From assembly GCA_050953505.1 (NCBI GenBank), contig JBMNMU010000001.1, forward strand, positions 868,001 through 932,000: a DNA stretch of 64,000 bases, in the 5' to 3' direction. The translations under genes and the position numbers were made by a program. This DNA comes from JBMNMU01 sp050953505 (GTDB lineage Bacteria > Bacillota > Clostridia > Peptostreptococcales > Anaerovoracaceae). How positions within the stretch are numbered: position 1 is the first letter of the stretch; every line of letters begins with the position of its first letter. Below the pieces are notes generated by a model. The model had not been told where the DNA came from, ran no database searches, and saw nothing but the letters and a program-made list of their open reading frames with translations. Positions 45,835 to 54,224 of this stretch are shown here, piece by piece.

Positions 45835-47238
45835 ATGAGAAAAAACCAAATGAAAGAATACATATGGAAATTGTTAGATAAGATTCTTAGAATAATACCG
45901 GATTGGATTACTGGTGATACTTCCAAGCTGATGCAAAAATATGTAATCAGGTATGGAAATATTAATATTAAGGATCGTATTTATGAGAGAAAAAGAAAGA
46001 CTTTAGCTACATATTTAGCCGTGATTATTCTATTCATTATTATATCTTTATTAATTTTATTTTCTCATTCTCAGATCGATAATAACGCAAGGCTTACGTC
46101 AATAGAAAGACCGGAATATGGGCAAGTTCAAAAATCCCTGCCGCTAAAGGTAAGGGTAAACTATAAAGATGGGAAGCTGGAAAGGTCCGTTTATTTAAAG
46201 TTAAAGGCAAGAGCCCTTTCTGAAGAGGAAAAGAAAACTAAGGTAAATCAATTAAAATCTCAATTGGAAACAATTATACTTGGTGAGAATACAAGCCTTC
46301 AGCAGCTTTTTAAACCCCTAAATCTAATAGTATTTCACCGGGAAAGTGGAGCTACTATATCGTGGAAGAGTGATTATCCGGAGGTTATCAAAGAAACGGG
46401 AGAAATTGACTTCATTCTATCAGAGCCGGGACAAACCATCTTAATAGAGGCTTTGATTACCTTAGATGGATATGTAGATTATTGGCAAGCTCATGTATCT
46501 GTTGCTGAAAAGATAGGACTAGATGATTATAAAAAGACACTGGAAAGGAGATTGGATGAAAGTATCACAACAATAAACAAGAGTACTGGTTCCAAGGCAT
46601 TAATTCTTCCAGAAAGCTTAGGAAATCACATCAATCTAGAATGGTATGAACCAAATGACTTTAATCTTTTACCAATCATCGTTATCTTTTGTTACATTAT
46701 TTTCACCATTTATTTAAGCCGATATCAGCAAATCGATAAGGAAATAAAAGAAAGAAATCAAGAAATTATTTCACAGCTCCCAGATTTCATTAATAAGCTG
46801 GTACTCTTATTAAACGCAGGTCTTGTTGTAAGTACAGCTATCTCTAAAATAGCAAATGATTATGAAGCAACCATATCCAAAAATAATGCTAGGGCAGTAA
46901 AGCAGAAAGACAGTAGGGTTTTATATGAGGAGCTAGTGGAAATACAAAAAAGAGTGCAGCAAACAAAAGCCCCCTTGATATATGAACTGAAGGACTTTTC
47001 AAAAAGAACTGGAATCAGTGAACTTATAAGAGTGTCAAACATCATAGGAGATAATATCAATAAAGGGAGCTCTTTAGCAGAAAAGCTACAAGGAGAGAGC
47101 GAGTTTCTCTGGCTTAGCAGAAAGAAAAAGGCAGAAGAGCAGGGTAGGCTGGCAGAAACAAAGTTAACTTTTCCGTTAGTTATTTTACTGATAGTACTCA
47201 TTATGATAACCATTGCCCCTGCATTGTTTGATATGTAA
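45835..47238 (+). CDS. TadC-like platform protein with an extracytoplasmic Ig-like insertion
   Basis: A 467-residue protein. After one N-terminal helix (near 60-80) comes a region of about 200 residues expected outside the membrane, whose SGATISWKSDYPEVIKETGEID segment and VDYWQAHVSV end resemble an atrophied bacterial Ig (aBig) domain. A second helix (near 284-300), a T2SSF domain (QEIISQLPDFINKLVLLLNAG) and a final helix follow. Ordinary TadC is about 300 residues with no such insertion. The ATG at 45835 has GAGG six bases upstream. Confidence 0.78.
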   Translation: MRKNQMKEYIWKLLDKILRIIPDWITGDTSKLMQKYVIRYGNINIKDRIYERKRKTLATYLAVIILFIIISLLILFSHSQIDNNARLTSIERPEYGQVQKSLPLKVRVNYKDGKLERSVYLKLKARALSEEEKKTKVNQLKSQLETIILGENTSLQQLFKPLNLIVFHRESGATISWKSDYPEVIKETGEIDFILSEPGQTILIEALITLDGYVDYWQAHVSVAEKIGLDDYKKTLERRLDESITTINKSTGSKALILPESLGNHINLEWYEPNDFNLLPIIVIFCYIIFTIYLSRYQQIDKEIKERNQEIISQLPDFINKLVLLLNAGLVVSTAISKIANDYEATISKNNARAVKQKDSRVLYEELVEIQKRVQQTKAPLIYELKDFSKRTGISELIRVSNIIGDNINKGSSLAEKLQGESEFLWLSRKKKAEEQGRLAETKLTFPLVILLIVLIMITIAPALFDM

Positions 47239-47305
47239 GCAAGAATGGTTTTTCCTAATTTGGACAGCCTTATGGTTAATTGAATTGAAGAAAAGGAGAA
47301 AGAAC

Positions 47306-47461
47306 ATGAGATTAAAGATAAAAAACAATAAAAAAGGCATGGAAATGGTACAAGTAGCCATTTTAGTAGCCATTGCCATTGGATTAGGGCTTATATTCAA
47401 GGAGCGTATTGGTGAATTTGTCACAGGTACTTTTGATAATCTAATGAACAGCGGATTTTAA
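47306..47461 (+). CDS. Flp1-type IVb pilin
   Basis: A 51-residue prepilin: short basic leader (RLKIKNNKKG), then the hydrophobic assembly helix MEMVQVAILVAIAIGLGLIF and a short polar tail KERIGEFVTGTFDNLMNSGF. The length and the FKERI-F pattern match Flp1-like pilins, the major subunit of clostridial Tad pili. Cleavage is expected after the glycine at position 11. AAGGAG lies seven bases before the ATG at 47306. No dedicated prepilin peptidase (TadV/CpaA) gene is seen in the window. Confidence 0.85.
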   Translation: MRLKIKNNKKGMEMVQVAILVAIAIGLGLIFKERIGEFVTGTFDNLMNSGF

Positions 47462-47462
47462 C

Positions 47463-47894
47463 ATGGCAGTAAATAAAAGACCTTTTGTGCTATCCTGGGC
47501 ATTTTGGCGAGAATTTCTACATAATAAAAAAGGGTCCACTATGGTTGAAGCATCTATGATTTTTCCTCTGGTAATAGCTGGTGTCATCGCGGTAATATAT
47601 ATCATTATGGGTTTGTATAATTCCATGGCACTTCAGACTGCTCTTCACCTATCTCTTCGGGATCAGTGCGGACAGCTATCTGATACCATTTATAGAGAAG
47701 AAAGCTTTAAGCCTTATGAAGTATCACAGGATTTTTATCAGCTAAGACCCATTCTAGCTATTGAAGAAACTCAAGAGCATAAAACCAGTAAAATATTTAC
47801 TCAGAGAATACAGCGCACAGAAAAAGGCAGATCTTATGTTATTGATGAAGCTGAATTTGTAAGAAAGTGTTATCTTGTGAAGGAGGTGCTGTGA
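47463..47894 (+). CDS. TadE-like pseudopilin
   Basis: A 143-residue protein with a class III-type leader: NKKG then STMVEASMIFPLVIAGVIAVIYII, with glutamate at +5 after the glycine near residue 24. TadE-like minor pilins prime or cap Tad pili. It follows the Flp-type gene after one base and its stop is followed immediately by the next frame. Confidence 0.85.
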   Translation: MAVNKRPFVLSWAFWREFLHNKKGSTMVEASMIFPLVIAGVIAVIYIIMGLYNSMALQTALHLSLRDQCGQLSDTIYREESFKPYEVSQDFYQLRPILAIEETQEHKTSKIFTQRIQRTEKGRSYVIDEAEFVRKCYLVKEVL

Positions 47895-49175
47895 CTGGGG
47901 AAAATATTAAATAACAAAAGGGGATCTGTAGCCATATTTTTAACCTTGATATTTGCAAGTATGTTAGTGGTTGTTTCTTTATTTACAGTAAGTGCACATA
48001 AGCTGGCCAGTAAAAATTATATAAACTCAGTTTGTGATCTTGCAGGGCGATCGATACTTTCTGAATACAATATTATGTTGATGGAGGAATACGGTATATT
48101 TGCTATGAAAGCCGAGCCCATTGATACAGAGCAAAAGGTAGCCTGTTATCTAGGAAGTAGCTTCAATAAAAGGAATTCAGGCATTACATCTATATTCAAA
48201 AAGGAAAATCTAGATCCATTAAATCTAAAATTAGAAAGGGTTGACGTAGATTTAAAAGAATATGCCATAAGCAATGTAGATGTATTTGAAGAACAAATTT
48301 TAGAATATGCAAAGTATGAGATGGCTAAAGCACTCTTATATCGTAAAAAGAAAACGGCCCCTAATGAAATAAGCAAAGTAGAATTGAAGAATGAAAAAGT
48401 AATTAATTCTTTACCCTCTAAGGGATATAAGGGAAGTAATATACAGATTGATAAGATTCTTGAACATGGAATCCCATCTATCCAAGAAATATATAACGAG
48501 AGTAAGGATCGATTTTTTGTTGATGAATATTTGATTCAAATATTTCAAAATCATAGAAATACTGAAGAAATCAGGAAAACCTTTTTTACCAATGAAATTG
48601 AATATATTCTATGTGGAGAGTTCAAGGATGAGGAAAATTATAAGGGAGTAAGAAGGCTCCTCTTCATTTTAAGGTCTGGATTAAATCTAGGTCATATATA
48701 TAGCGATTCGATTAAGCGGGAAGAGGTGATTGCTATGGCAGCGGTCATCACTCCAGGGCCAGGAGCAGTAGCGACTCAGCTTGTTATAGCAACGGCTTGG
48801 GCAGGCCTAGAAGCAGAGAATGACATGAGATTGCTAGAAGCGGATAAGAAGGTTGCCTTATTAAAAGCTAGAAGCAATTGGGCGTTGGACTTGGAGGGAG
48901 TTATAGATTATAGCATAGAAGGCGTAGTTAAAGAGAAGGAAGTTAAAGGATTTATAGAGCCACCAAGCAGCAATGGAATTGATTATGAAGACTATTTAAG
49001 AGTATTGTTATTTTTTCAGAATAGGGAGTCTAAGCTCCTCAGAGCAATGGATTTAATTCAGCTGAATATGAAGGCAAATTATCATAGGGACTTTGCTCTC
49101 CAGGATTATTATGAAGGGTTTAATTTTGAGGTCACGGTTAATGATCAAAAATACTTATTTAGTCACCAATACTAG
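47895..49175 (+). CDS. TadG-like/DUF5702 pseudopilin, probable CTG start
   Basis: About 426 residues. The N-terminus KRGSVAIFLTLIFASMLVVVSLFTV is the hydrophobic assembly helix of TadG/DUF5702 proteins, followed by a large extracytoplasmic domain. The helix begins before the first conventional start (TTG at 47946), so translation must begin upstream. CTG at 47895, eight bases after AAGGAGG and immediately after the previous stop, is the only good candidate. The start is therefore unusual; the frame itself is not in doubt. Confidence 0.75.
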   Translation: MGKILNNKRGSVAIFLTLIFASMLVVVSLFTVSAHKLASKNYINSVCDLAGRSILSEYNIMLMEEYGIFAMKAEPIDTEQKVACYLGSSFNKRNSGITSIFKKENLDPLNLKLERVDVDLKEYAISNVDVFEEQILEYAKYEMAKALLYRKKKTAPNEISKVELKNEKVINSLPSKGYKGSNIQIDKILEHGIPSIQEIYNESKDRFFVDEYLIQIFQNHRNTEEIRKTFFTNEIEYILCGEFKDEENYKGVRRLLFILRSGLNLGHIYSDSIKREEVIAMAAVITPGPGAVATQLVIATAWAGLEAENDMRLLEADKKVALLKARSNWALDLEGVIDYSIEGVVKEKEVKGFIEPPSSNGIDYEDYLRVLLFFQNRESKLLRAMDLIQLNMKANYHRDFALQDYYEGFNFEVTVNDQKYLFSHQY

Positions 49176-49923
49176 GAAAGGCTTTATCACTGTTGAGGCA
49201 GGCATTTTTTTACCTATTTTCATTATTGGTATTTTGACCATTGCCTATCTTATTAAGCTAATGGTGGTACAAGGAGGAGTTTTTCATTCCTATACTGATG
49301 AGGCTCGATTATTGGCAGCAGAGGCCTATATTGATAAAGTGACCCCTATCATTTTGTTTGAACCTAAGCTGCAAAACCGTCTCTATAATGAAAACCTTTC
49401 AGATATTGAGGATATATGTCTTGAGAATTTTAATTATTTATATAAAGATGACAGGGATTCCGGGTTAATATCCATGGATTTAAGCTATAAAGTAAAGCTG
49501 AAGCTCCCTATTCAATTTTACAAAGATTTTCCAATTACAGAAACCCTTGTATTTAGAGGTTTCGTAGGGGCAGATGAAGAACTGGATCCGATGACCTTTG
49601 AAGAAATGGAAAGTAATGAAGCCTCACATTTAGTTTACGTGTTTCCACGGGCGGGGGGGCGCTATCATAATGAAAGCTGTACTTTTCTTTACGCAGAACC
49701 ATTAGAAATGATTCTTTCCGGTTCGGTTAGGCGAAGGTATGATCCATGTAGCCTTTGTAAACCTGGAGATTTGTCAAACGGGAATTTAATTTATTGTTTT
49801 AATAGGGCTGGAGAAGTTTTTCACAGGGGCAGCTGTTATGTAGTAGACAGATATGTTATCTCAATAGAAAAAGAAGACGCCATCAATAAAGGCTATACCA
49901 CGTGCTTAAAGTGTGGAGGCTAA
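49141..49923 (+). CDS. TadE-like pseudopilin with two C-terminal Cys/His modules
   Basis: A 260-residue protein with a prepilin-type N-terminus (TRKGFITVEAGIFLPIFIIG) and a C-terminal region of two similar modules: VYVFPRAGGRYHNESC...YDPCSLC (about residues 162-205) and IYCFNRAGEVFHRGSC...GYTTCLKC (about 212-259). Each has a YH or FH, one Cys, then CxxC, like the small metal-binding YHxxxC...CxxC modules of phage and cell-surface proteins. It overlaps the previous gene by 35 bases; the ATG at 49141 has GAGG upstream. Confidence 0.78.
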   Translation: MIKNTYLVTNTRKGFITVEAGIFLPIFIIGILTIAYLIKLMVVQGGVFHSYTDEARLLAAEAYIDKVTPIILFEPKLQNRLYNENLSDIEDICLENFNYLYKDDRDSGLISMDLSYKVKLKLPIQFYKDFPITETLVFRGFVGADEELDPMTFEEMESNEASHLVYVFPRAGGRYHNESCTFLYAEPLEMILSGSVRRRYDPCSLCKPGDLSNGNLIYCFNRAGEVFHRGSCYVVDRYVISIEKEDAINKGYTTCLKCGG

Positions 49924-49938
49924 AAGGAAGGGGTAGGG

Positions 49939-51201
49939 ATGGAAAAAGCAAAAGAAGCTTATCTTGTAGGGTATTTGATTCATATCGAAACGGGGGAAAA
50001 ATTCGAGTTAGAATATTTTCAGGAATACACAATCGGCCGAGATGATAGCAACAATCCTTTTCACATTTTTATAGACCATGGAGCTGTAAGTAGAACCCAT
50101 GCAGTTATTTCTTATAGAAGCGAGGGTCTTTATATTGAGGATAAGGGATCAAAAAATGGGACGATATTAAATAACCAAGTCTTATTGAAAGATGTTTCTT
50201 ATCCCATAAAAAATAATGATAAACTCTTCATAGCAAATGTTGAACTTTTATTCCAACTTAATGAAGAAAAAGAAAGCTTCATAAAACTGCATACACTATG
50301 TGGCAGAATTGAGGAAATTGGCGGTGGTAGAAGGTTTTCAATTGAATCTAATAAGATTGGAATCCTCCCTTATGAGAAAAAAATGATAGAAGCCACTGAT
50401 TGTCCATTTATTCTTTCTATGAATTTTTTACATAAAAAAGATCAGGAAGAAGTGTTCTTTGACTTTACAGGATTTATTCCTCTAACTCAATATCTTACAG
50501 CATCGGAGAGAAGAATAGAAGAAAAAGCCATTACTTATAAAAATCAGCAAATTACTGAAAAAAGCCCTATAATCAGTGCTATTGAGTTATTAGGCGACCT
50601 ATTAAGTCAAGTGAAAGGATGTGAGGAATATTTACTGGCTTACGACAGAATTCCTCTATCTGCTGATACGATATTTATTAATGAGCAAAAAAATAAAGTC
50701 GCCTTTGCTTATATTCCAGCTGTAGCAGGAAATCTTTCATTACAAAACAAAATTATCTCTCTCCTGGCGGAGTTGTCTGCCCTTTACAATAATCAAGATG
50801 TGTCCACCCAATTAAAAAGATTGGAAGAAGATATTTTAAATAATAATCTTGGATTAGATGGCATTATAAGTGCATTGGGGCTTATGGAAAGGGAAATAAA
50901 CTACAGCCTTTGGTCAAGGAAGGAATTTGTTAGGGATTGTCAAGGTTTTCAAGACGATAAAACCGCAAATGAAGAAGAGGAAAAGCAAAAATCCCTCACT
51001 CATTTTCCTAACCTGAAGGGTATAAATAGCAAAGATAAAAAAATTCTAATCCTACAGCTAGTGGCCATCCTGATACTAACCTTCGTGTATATTTCAAGGC
51101 TCCTTGAGCAGCTGGATTTTGTAGGTTTTTTTATTATCGTTGTAGGGATAGATATATGGTTAACTAGGACAATTAAAAATGAAAAAATACAAAATCATTA
51201 A
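49939..51201 (+). CDS. FHA-domain membrane protein (DUF6382-like) of the Tad locus
   Basis: A 420-residue protein. An FHA domain spans about residues 28-105, with YTIGRDD, SRTHAVI and GSKNGTILNN as the phosphothreonine-binding loops. A central DUF6382-like region follows, and two hydrophobic helices lie near 370-412. The domain faces the cytoplasm and should read threonine phosphorylation. It overlaps the kinase-fold gene by 23 bases, so the two are probably partners. Confidence 0.82.
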   Translation: MEKAKEAYLVGYLIHIETGEKFELEYFQEYTIGRDDSNNPFHIFIDHGAVSRTHAVISYRSEGLYIEDKGSKNGTILNNQVLLKDVSYPIKNNDKLFIANVELLFQLNEEKESFIKLHTLCGRIEEIGGGRRFSIESNKIGILPYEKKMIEATDCPFILSMNFLHKKDQEEVFFDFTGFIPLTQYLTASERRIEEKAITYKNQQITEKSPIISAIELLGDLLSQVKGCEEYLLAYDRIPLSADTIFINEQKNKVAFAYIPAVAGNLSLQNKIISLLAELSALYNNQDVSTQLKRLEEDILNNNLGLDGIISALGLMEREINYSLWSRKEFVRDCQGFQDDKTANEEEEKQKSLTHFPNLKGINSKDKKILILQLVAILILTFVYISRLLEQLDFVGFFIIVVGIDIWLTRTIKNEKIQNH

Positions 51202-51781
51202 GAGCATTAGTAAAAAAGCAAATGGGAGCAGGGTAGACCTCATATATAATGATGATATCTCAAGCTACTGCATACTTGCTGTGATTCCGGAAAAGGAACT
51301 AGATGATTCACCACAACTTCTAAAAAGCTTAATTGGACATAGTTCTCCTTATATAGCGAAAATATATGATGTGTGCCTAGAAAAGGATAAGGTATATATT
51401 GTTGAAGAATATGTAAAAGGAAAAACTTTAGGGACGATATTAAGAGAGAAAGCAGAAATAAACCAGGAGCAATGGCGGGAATGGGAGTTTCAAATTACAA
51501 AAGGCCTACTGTGTTTGCATACTATGCAGCCTCAGCCTCTACTTCACGGTGACATTCATCCGGACAACATAATTATAGATTATGTCAACCAAGCTAAGCT
51601 TATTGATTTTTCATCAATAAAGAGTCATAACCAGTTATTTAGGAGGAGGGTACATGCTGTTAGGGAATTTCTTGATCCAAGAATACTAAAAGGTTTTCCT
51701 TACGACAATAGGGCAGATTTCTATAGTTTGGGCAAGGTTATGAACCTATTCAATGAAAAGGCTAAGGATGAAGTAAAATAA
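51179..51781 (+). CDS. Protein-kinase-fold protein, probable pseudokinase
   Basis: A 200-residue, short Hanks-type kinase fold. The catalytic loop HGDIHPDN (near residue 122) and a DFS in place of DFG (near 139) are present, but the glycine-rich loop is unrecognisable, the VAIK lysine seems to be missing (LAVIPEK), and the C-lobe is cut short after the YSLGKVM helix. It may bind nucleotide or ligand without phosphotransfer, or be active in an unusual way. It closes the Tad locus directly behind an FHA gene. Confidence 0.72.
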   Translation: MKKYKIIKSISKKANGSRVDLIYNDDISSYCILAVIPEKELDDSPQLLKSLIGHSSPYIAKIYDVCLEKDKVYIVEEYVKGKTLGTILREKAEINQEQWREWEFQITKGLLCLHTMQPQPLLHGDIHPDNIIIDYVNQAKLIDFSSIKSHNQLFRRRVHAVREFLDPRILKGFPYDNRADFYSLGKVMNLFNEKAKDEVK

Positions 51782-51784
51782 AAA

Positions 51785-51808
51785 GCCGAGCGATATGCTC
51801 GGCCGTCG
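51785..51808 (+). terminator. Terminator at the end of the Tad locus
   Basis: GCCGAGC/GCTCGGC (51785-51791, 51797-51803) with a 5-base loop, then CGTCGTTTTC. Confidence 0.7.
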
Positions 51809-51839
51809 TTTTCGATGTTATAGTGAGATATTCAGTAGA

Positions 51840-52007
51840 TTACCTGTCGTTTCTGAACTGTCTTCTTTCGTTCTTTCTCTTATCTCTACATTCTTTACAT
51901 CTTTTTGGGTCGTTGTCAAAACCTTTTTCCTTGTAAAATTCCTGTTCTCCAACTGTAAATGGGAATTCATTTCCGCAGTCTTGACAGACGAGTGTTCTTT
52001 CTTCCAT
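51840..52007 (-). CDS. Zinc-ribbon mini-protein (probable zinc-binding, zf-trcl type)
   Basis: A 55-residue protein: TLVCQDCGNEFPF near residues 5-17, a middle EQEFYKEKGFDNDPKRC, and CKEC then a basic tail (RDKRKNERRQFRNDR). The two CxxC pairs form a zinc ribbon known from small conserved Firmicute proteins. GGAGG lies seven bases before the ATG at 52007. It is convergent with the Tad locus. Function unknown; the basic tail suggests nucleic-acid binding. Confidence 0.88.
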   Translation of the reverse strand: MEERTLVCQDCGNEFPFTVGEQEFYKEKGFDNDPKRCKECRDKRKNERRQFRNDR

Positions 52008-52382
52008 TGATTTTCCTCCAAATTATAAAAAAATAAAATTTAATATTTAAAATAGATTATGGAGACCGATTTTTTCCAAAAAGATGATCGACCATGGGTA
52101 TTTTAAATATCTCATAGTTCATTATATAAGAGTTGCAATCATATGTCTAGAAGAATTTTCATAAAAGTCAAAGGATTTTTAAAAATTTTTCGACAATATT
52201 TTTAGCATACTATTTAAGGGGTGTTTAGCATTATGCTTTTTATCTTAGCTCTCAACACAATTTATTGATTAAAATGGCTTATCTTGTACTATTTATCATT
52301 TAATTCTTTAATTTCAGCAGAATATACAGTATAATTGAAATAATTGGTCGTTGAATAGTGTTTTTAAGAGGTGAGTAGTTTG
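52008..52382. other. 375-base AT-rich spacer, no gene recognised
   Basis: Between the divergent zinc-ribbon and small membrane-protein genes. It contains scattered TATAAT-like boxes (for example 52330-52335) without convincing -35 partners. I see no RNA gene or long repeat. Confidence 0.5.
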
Positions 52383-52643
52383 ATGAGAAATTTTCTACAA
52401 AACTGGAATTATAAAAAGCATGCTACTGCTGTTACGGGAATCTACTTAGGTGTTTCAATCATTGGGAATGCTGTATTAGGCAAAAAGGTACCCGAGGATG
52501 AAAAATCTCTATGTCCCGTTAATATTTGCAAGCAGATGACGAAAAAGCAATGGCTTTTTAATGGACTTGCTATAGGATGTTACAGCCTTGATATGAGTCT
52601 AAGCTATATCATCTTGAATCACTTTAAGAAGCAATATAAGTAA
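52383..52643 (+). CDS. Small membrane protein of unknown function
   Basis: An 86-residue protein with two likely hydrophobic segments (about 15-35 and 62-78) and two cysteines in LCPVNICKQ. I do not recognise a family. The ATG at 52383 has AGAGGTGA about eight bases upstream; an in-frame GTG at 52371 overlaps that site. It precedes the DUF5685 gene and may be co-transcribed with it. Confidence 0.55.
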   Translation: MRNFLQNWNYKKHATAVTGIYLGVSIIGNAVLGKKVPEDEKSLCPVNICKQMTKKQWLFNGLAIGCYSLDMSLSYIILNHFKKQYK

Positions 52644-52736
52644 CATCATATAATTCTGGTTACTTATGTGTTCAGCTAGAGTAGATGAAACCAGATCTAA
52701 AAGTATTTATGATGAAAGCGTTTTAAGAAGGTAACA

Positions 52737-53651
52737 ATGCTTGGATATGTCACCCCGGAAAAGCCGGAATTAAAAATCAAAGAGTATGAAATATACAGTG
52801 GTTATTATTGCGGGATATGTAAATCAATAGGTAAAAGATACGGACAACTGCCAAGGCTGGTGCTCAACTATGATCTGGTGCTATTAGCCTTGGTTCTTGC
52901 TGGAGTAAATCCTGCTCCCGATGAGATTAAGATTGAGAGATGTATTGTACATCCCTTAAAAAAAAGAACCATTATCCATAATAGTAAGGAAATTGATTAT
53001 GCTGCGGACATCCTGCTATTATTGGCTTATTTTAATCTAAAAGACGATTATCAGGACGACAGAGATGTTAAATCAGCCCTTGGTATCCGACTCTTCAAGA
53101 ACGTATTTAAAAGGCTCACAGAAAGGATATATGAGAAAACCAATATCGTTAATGTGAAGCTTGAAGAATTATCAATACTAGAACAGAAGAGCTGTCCATC
53201 CTTAGATGCAGCTGCAGAACCTTTTGCAAAGCTCATGGAGGAGGTTTTCGATCCCCTTAATTCTTGCCTGGATCATGAAAACTATTCAGAAAAGACCATC
53301 TCATCTTTTAGAAGAATAGGTTATCATCTCGGGAAGTGGATTTATTTAATTGACGCTTATGATGACTTGGAGGATGACATGAAAAGTAGATCCTACAATC
53401 CTCTAATTTATCAATTCAACCTTCACGACGACTTAATTGGCCCGGAAAAGATGGAAGAAATAACAATAAGGATCAGGGAACGGGTGGAGTTTAATCTCAT
53501 GTGTTATTTGGCCGAAATCGCAAAATCTACAGAAGATTTACACTTTGAAAAAAATCAAGGCCTTATTGATAACATCATCTATTTAGGCCTTTTAAGAAAA
53601 ACAGAACAGATTACAAAGAAGGGAAATAACGATAATGAAAAATCCTTATAA
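52737..53651 (+). CDS. DUF5685 family protein
   Basis: A 304-residue, mostly helical protein starting MLGYVTPEKPELKIKEYEIYSGYYCGICKSIGKRYGQLPRLVLNYD, the DUF5685 pattern with a CGIC pair. Acidic DDYQDD and DAYDDLEDD motifs occur in helical context (near 102 and 206), reminiscent of terpene-synthase-type helices but unproven. It overlaps the next gene, a DnaJ-domain protein, by 17 bases, an arrangement I recall from other Clostridia. Function unknown. Confidence 0.8.
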   Translation: MLGYVTPEKPELKIKEYEIYSGYYCGICKSIGKRYGQLPRLVLNYDLVLLALVLAGVNPAPDEIKIERCIVHPLKKRTIIHNSKEIDYAADILLLLAYFNLKDDYQDDRDVKSALGIRLFKNVFKRLTERIYEKTNIVNVKLEELSILEQKSCPSLDAAAEPFAKLMEEVFDPLNSCLDHENYSEKTISSFRRIGYHLGKWIYLIDAYDDLEDDMKSRSYNPLIYQFNLHDDLIGPEKMEEITIRIRERVEFNLMCYLAEIAKSTEDLHFEKNQGLIDNIIYLGLLRKTEQITKKGNNDNEKSL

Positions 53652-54213
53652 AATATTAGGCATCAAAGAAGGAGCTAGTCAGAAAGAAATAAAAGAAGCT
53701 TATTTAAAGCAAGTAAAAAAATATCATCCTGACAAGCATCAAAACAACCCTTTATATGAATTAGCTGAGGAGAAACTACGAGAAATTAATGAAGCCTACG
53801 AGTATCTGACAAAGAATAATGGACAGGGCAGCTATGGAAGCTCCAATACAAATTCTGGATACAACCGACCATCTTCAGAATTTATGGAAATCAGGAGAGA
53901 CATTGACCACGGTAATCTTGCAAAAGCTGAAATGATGTTAAATAGAATGTCAAACCGAGATGCGGAATGGCATTTTTTAAGAGGAATGATCTACCTCAGA
54001 AAAGGATGGTATGATGAAGCCTTGACAAATGTCCAAAATGCAGTAGCAATGGATCCAGGTAATATGGAATATAAAAATGCCTTAAATAGTATAATTGCAT
54101 CAGGAAGTGGTTACCGGACTTCTGCTTATGGTAGGGGATATGCTACCAATGATGATTTATGCAGAATGCTACAATGTTATTGCTGTGCAGATGCGCTATG
54201 TGACTGCATTTAA
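53635..54213 (+). CDS. J-domain protein with TPR-like tail
   Basis: A 192-residue protein with an N-terminal J domain (HPD near residues 31-33), a glycine/serine-rich linker, a tetratricopeptide-like helical part (HFLRGMIYLRKGWYDEALTNVQNAVAMDPGN near 117-150) and a cysteine-rich end (CRMLQCYCCADALCDCI). It lacks the zinc-finger and substrate domains of DnaJ. It probably recruits DnaK to a specific client, perhaps the neighbouring membrane or DUF5685 protein. Confidence 0.85.
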   Translation: MKNPYKILGIKEGASQKEIKEAYLKQVKKYHPDKHQNNPLYELAEEKLREINEAYEYLTKNNGQGSYGSSNTNSGYNRPSSEFMEIRRDIDHGNLAKAEMMLNRMSNRDAEWHFLRGMIYLRKGWYDEALTNVQNAVAMDPGNMEYKNALNSIIASGSGYRTSAYGRGYATNDDLCRMLQCYCCADALCDCI

Positions 54214-54224
54214 GGAGATTGCCT

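Noticed and set aside
51818..52021. 67-codon minus-strand frame overlapping the zinc-ribbon gene
   Set aside because: It is a different frame of the same DNA; the shorter frame encodes the recognisable CxxC protein with the correct ribosome site.
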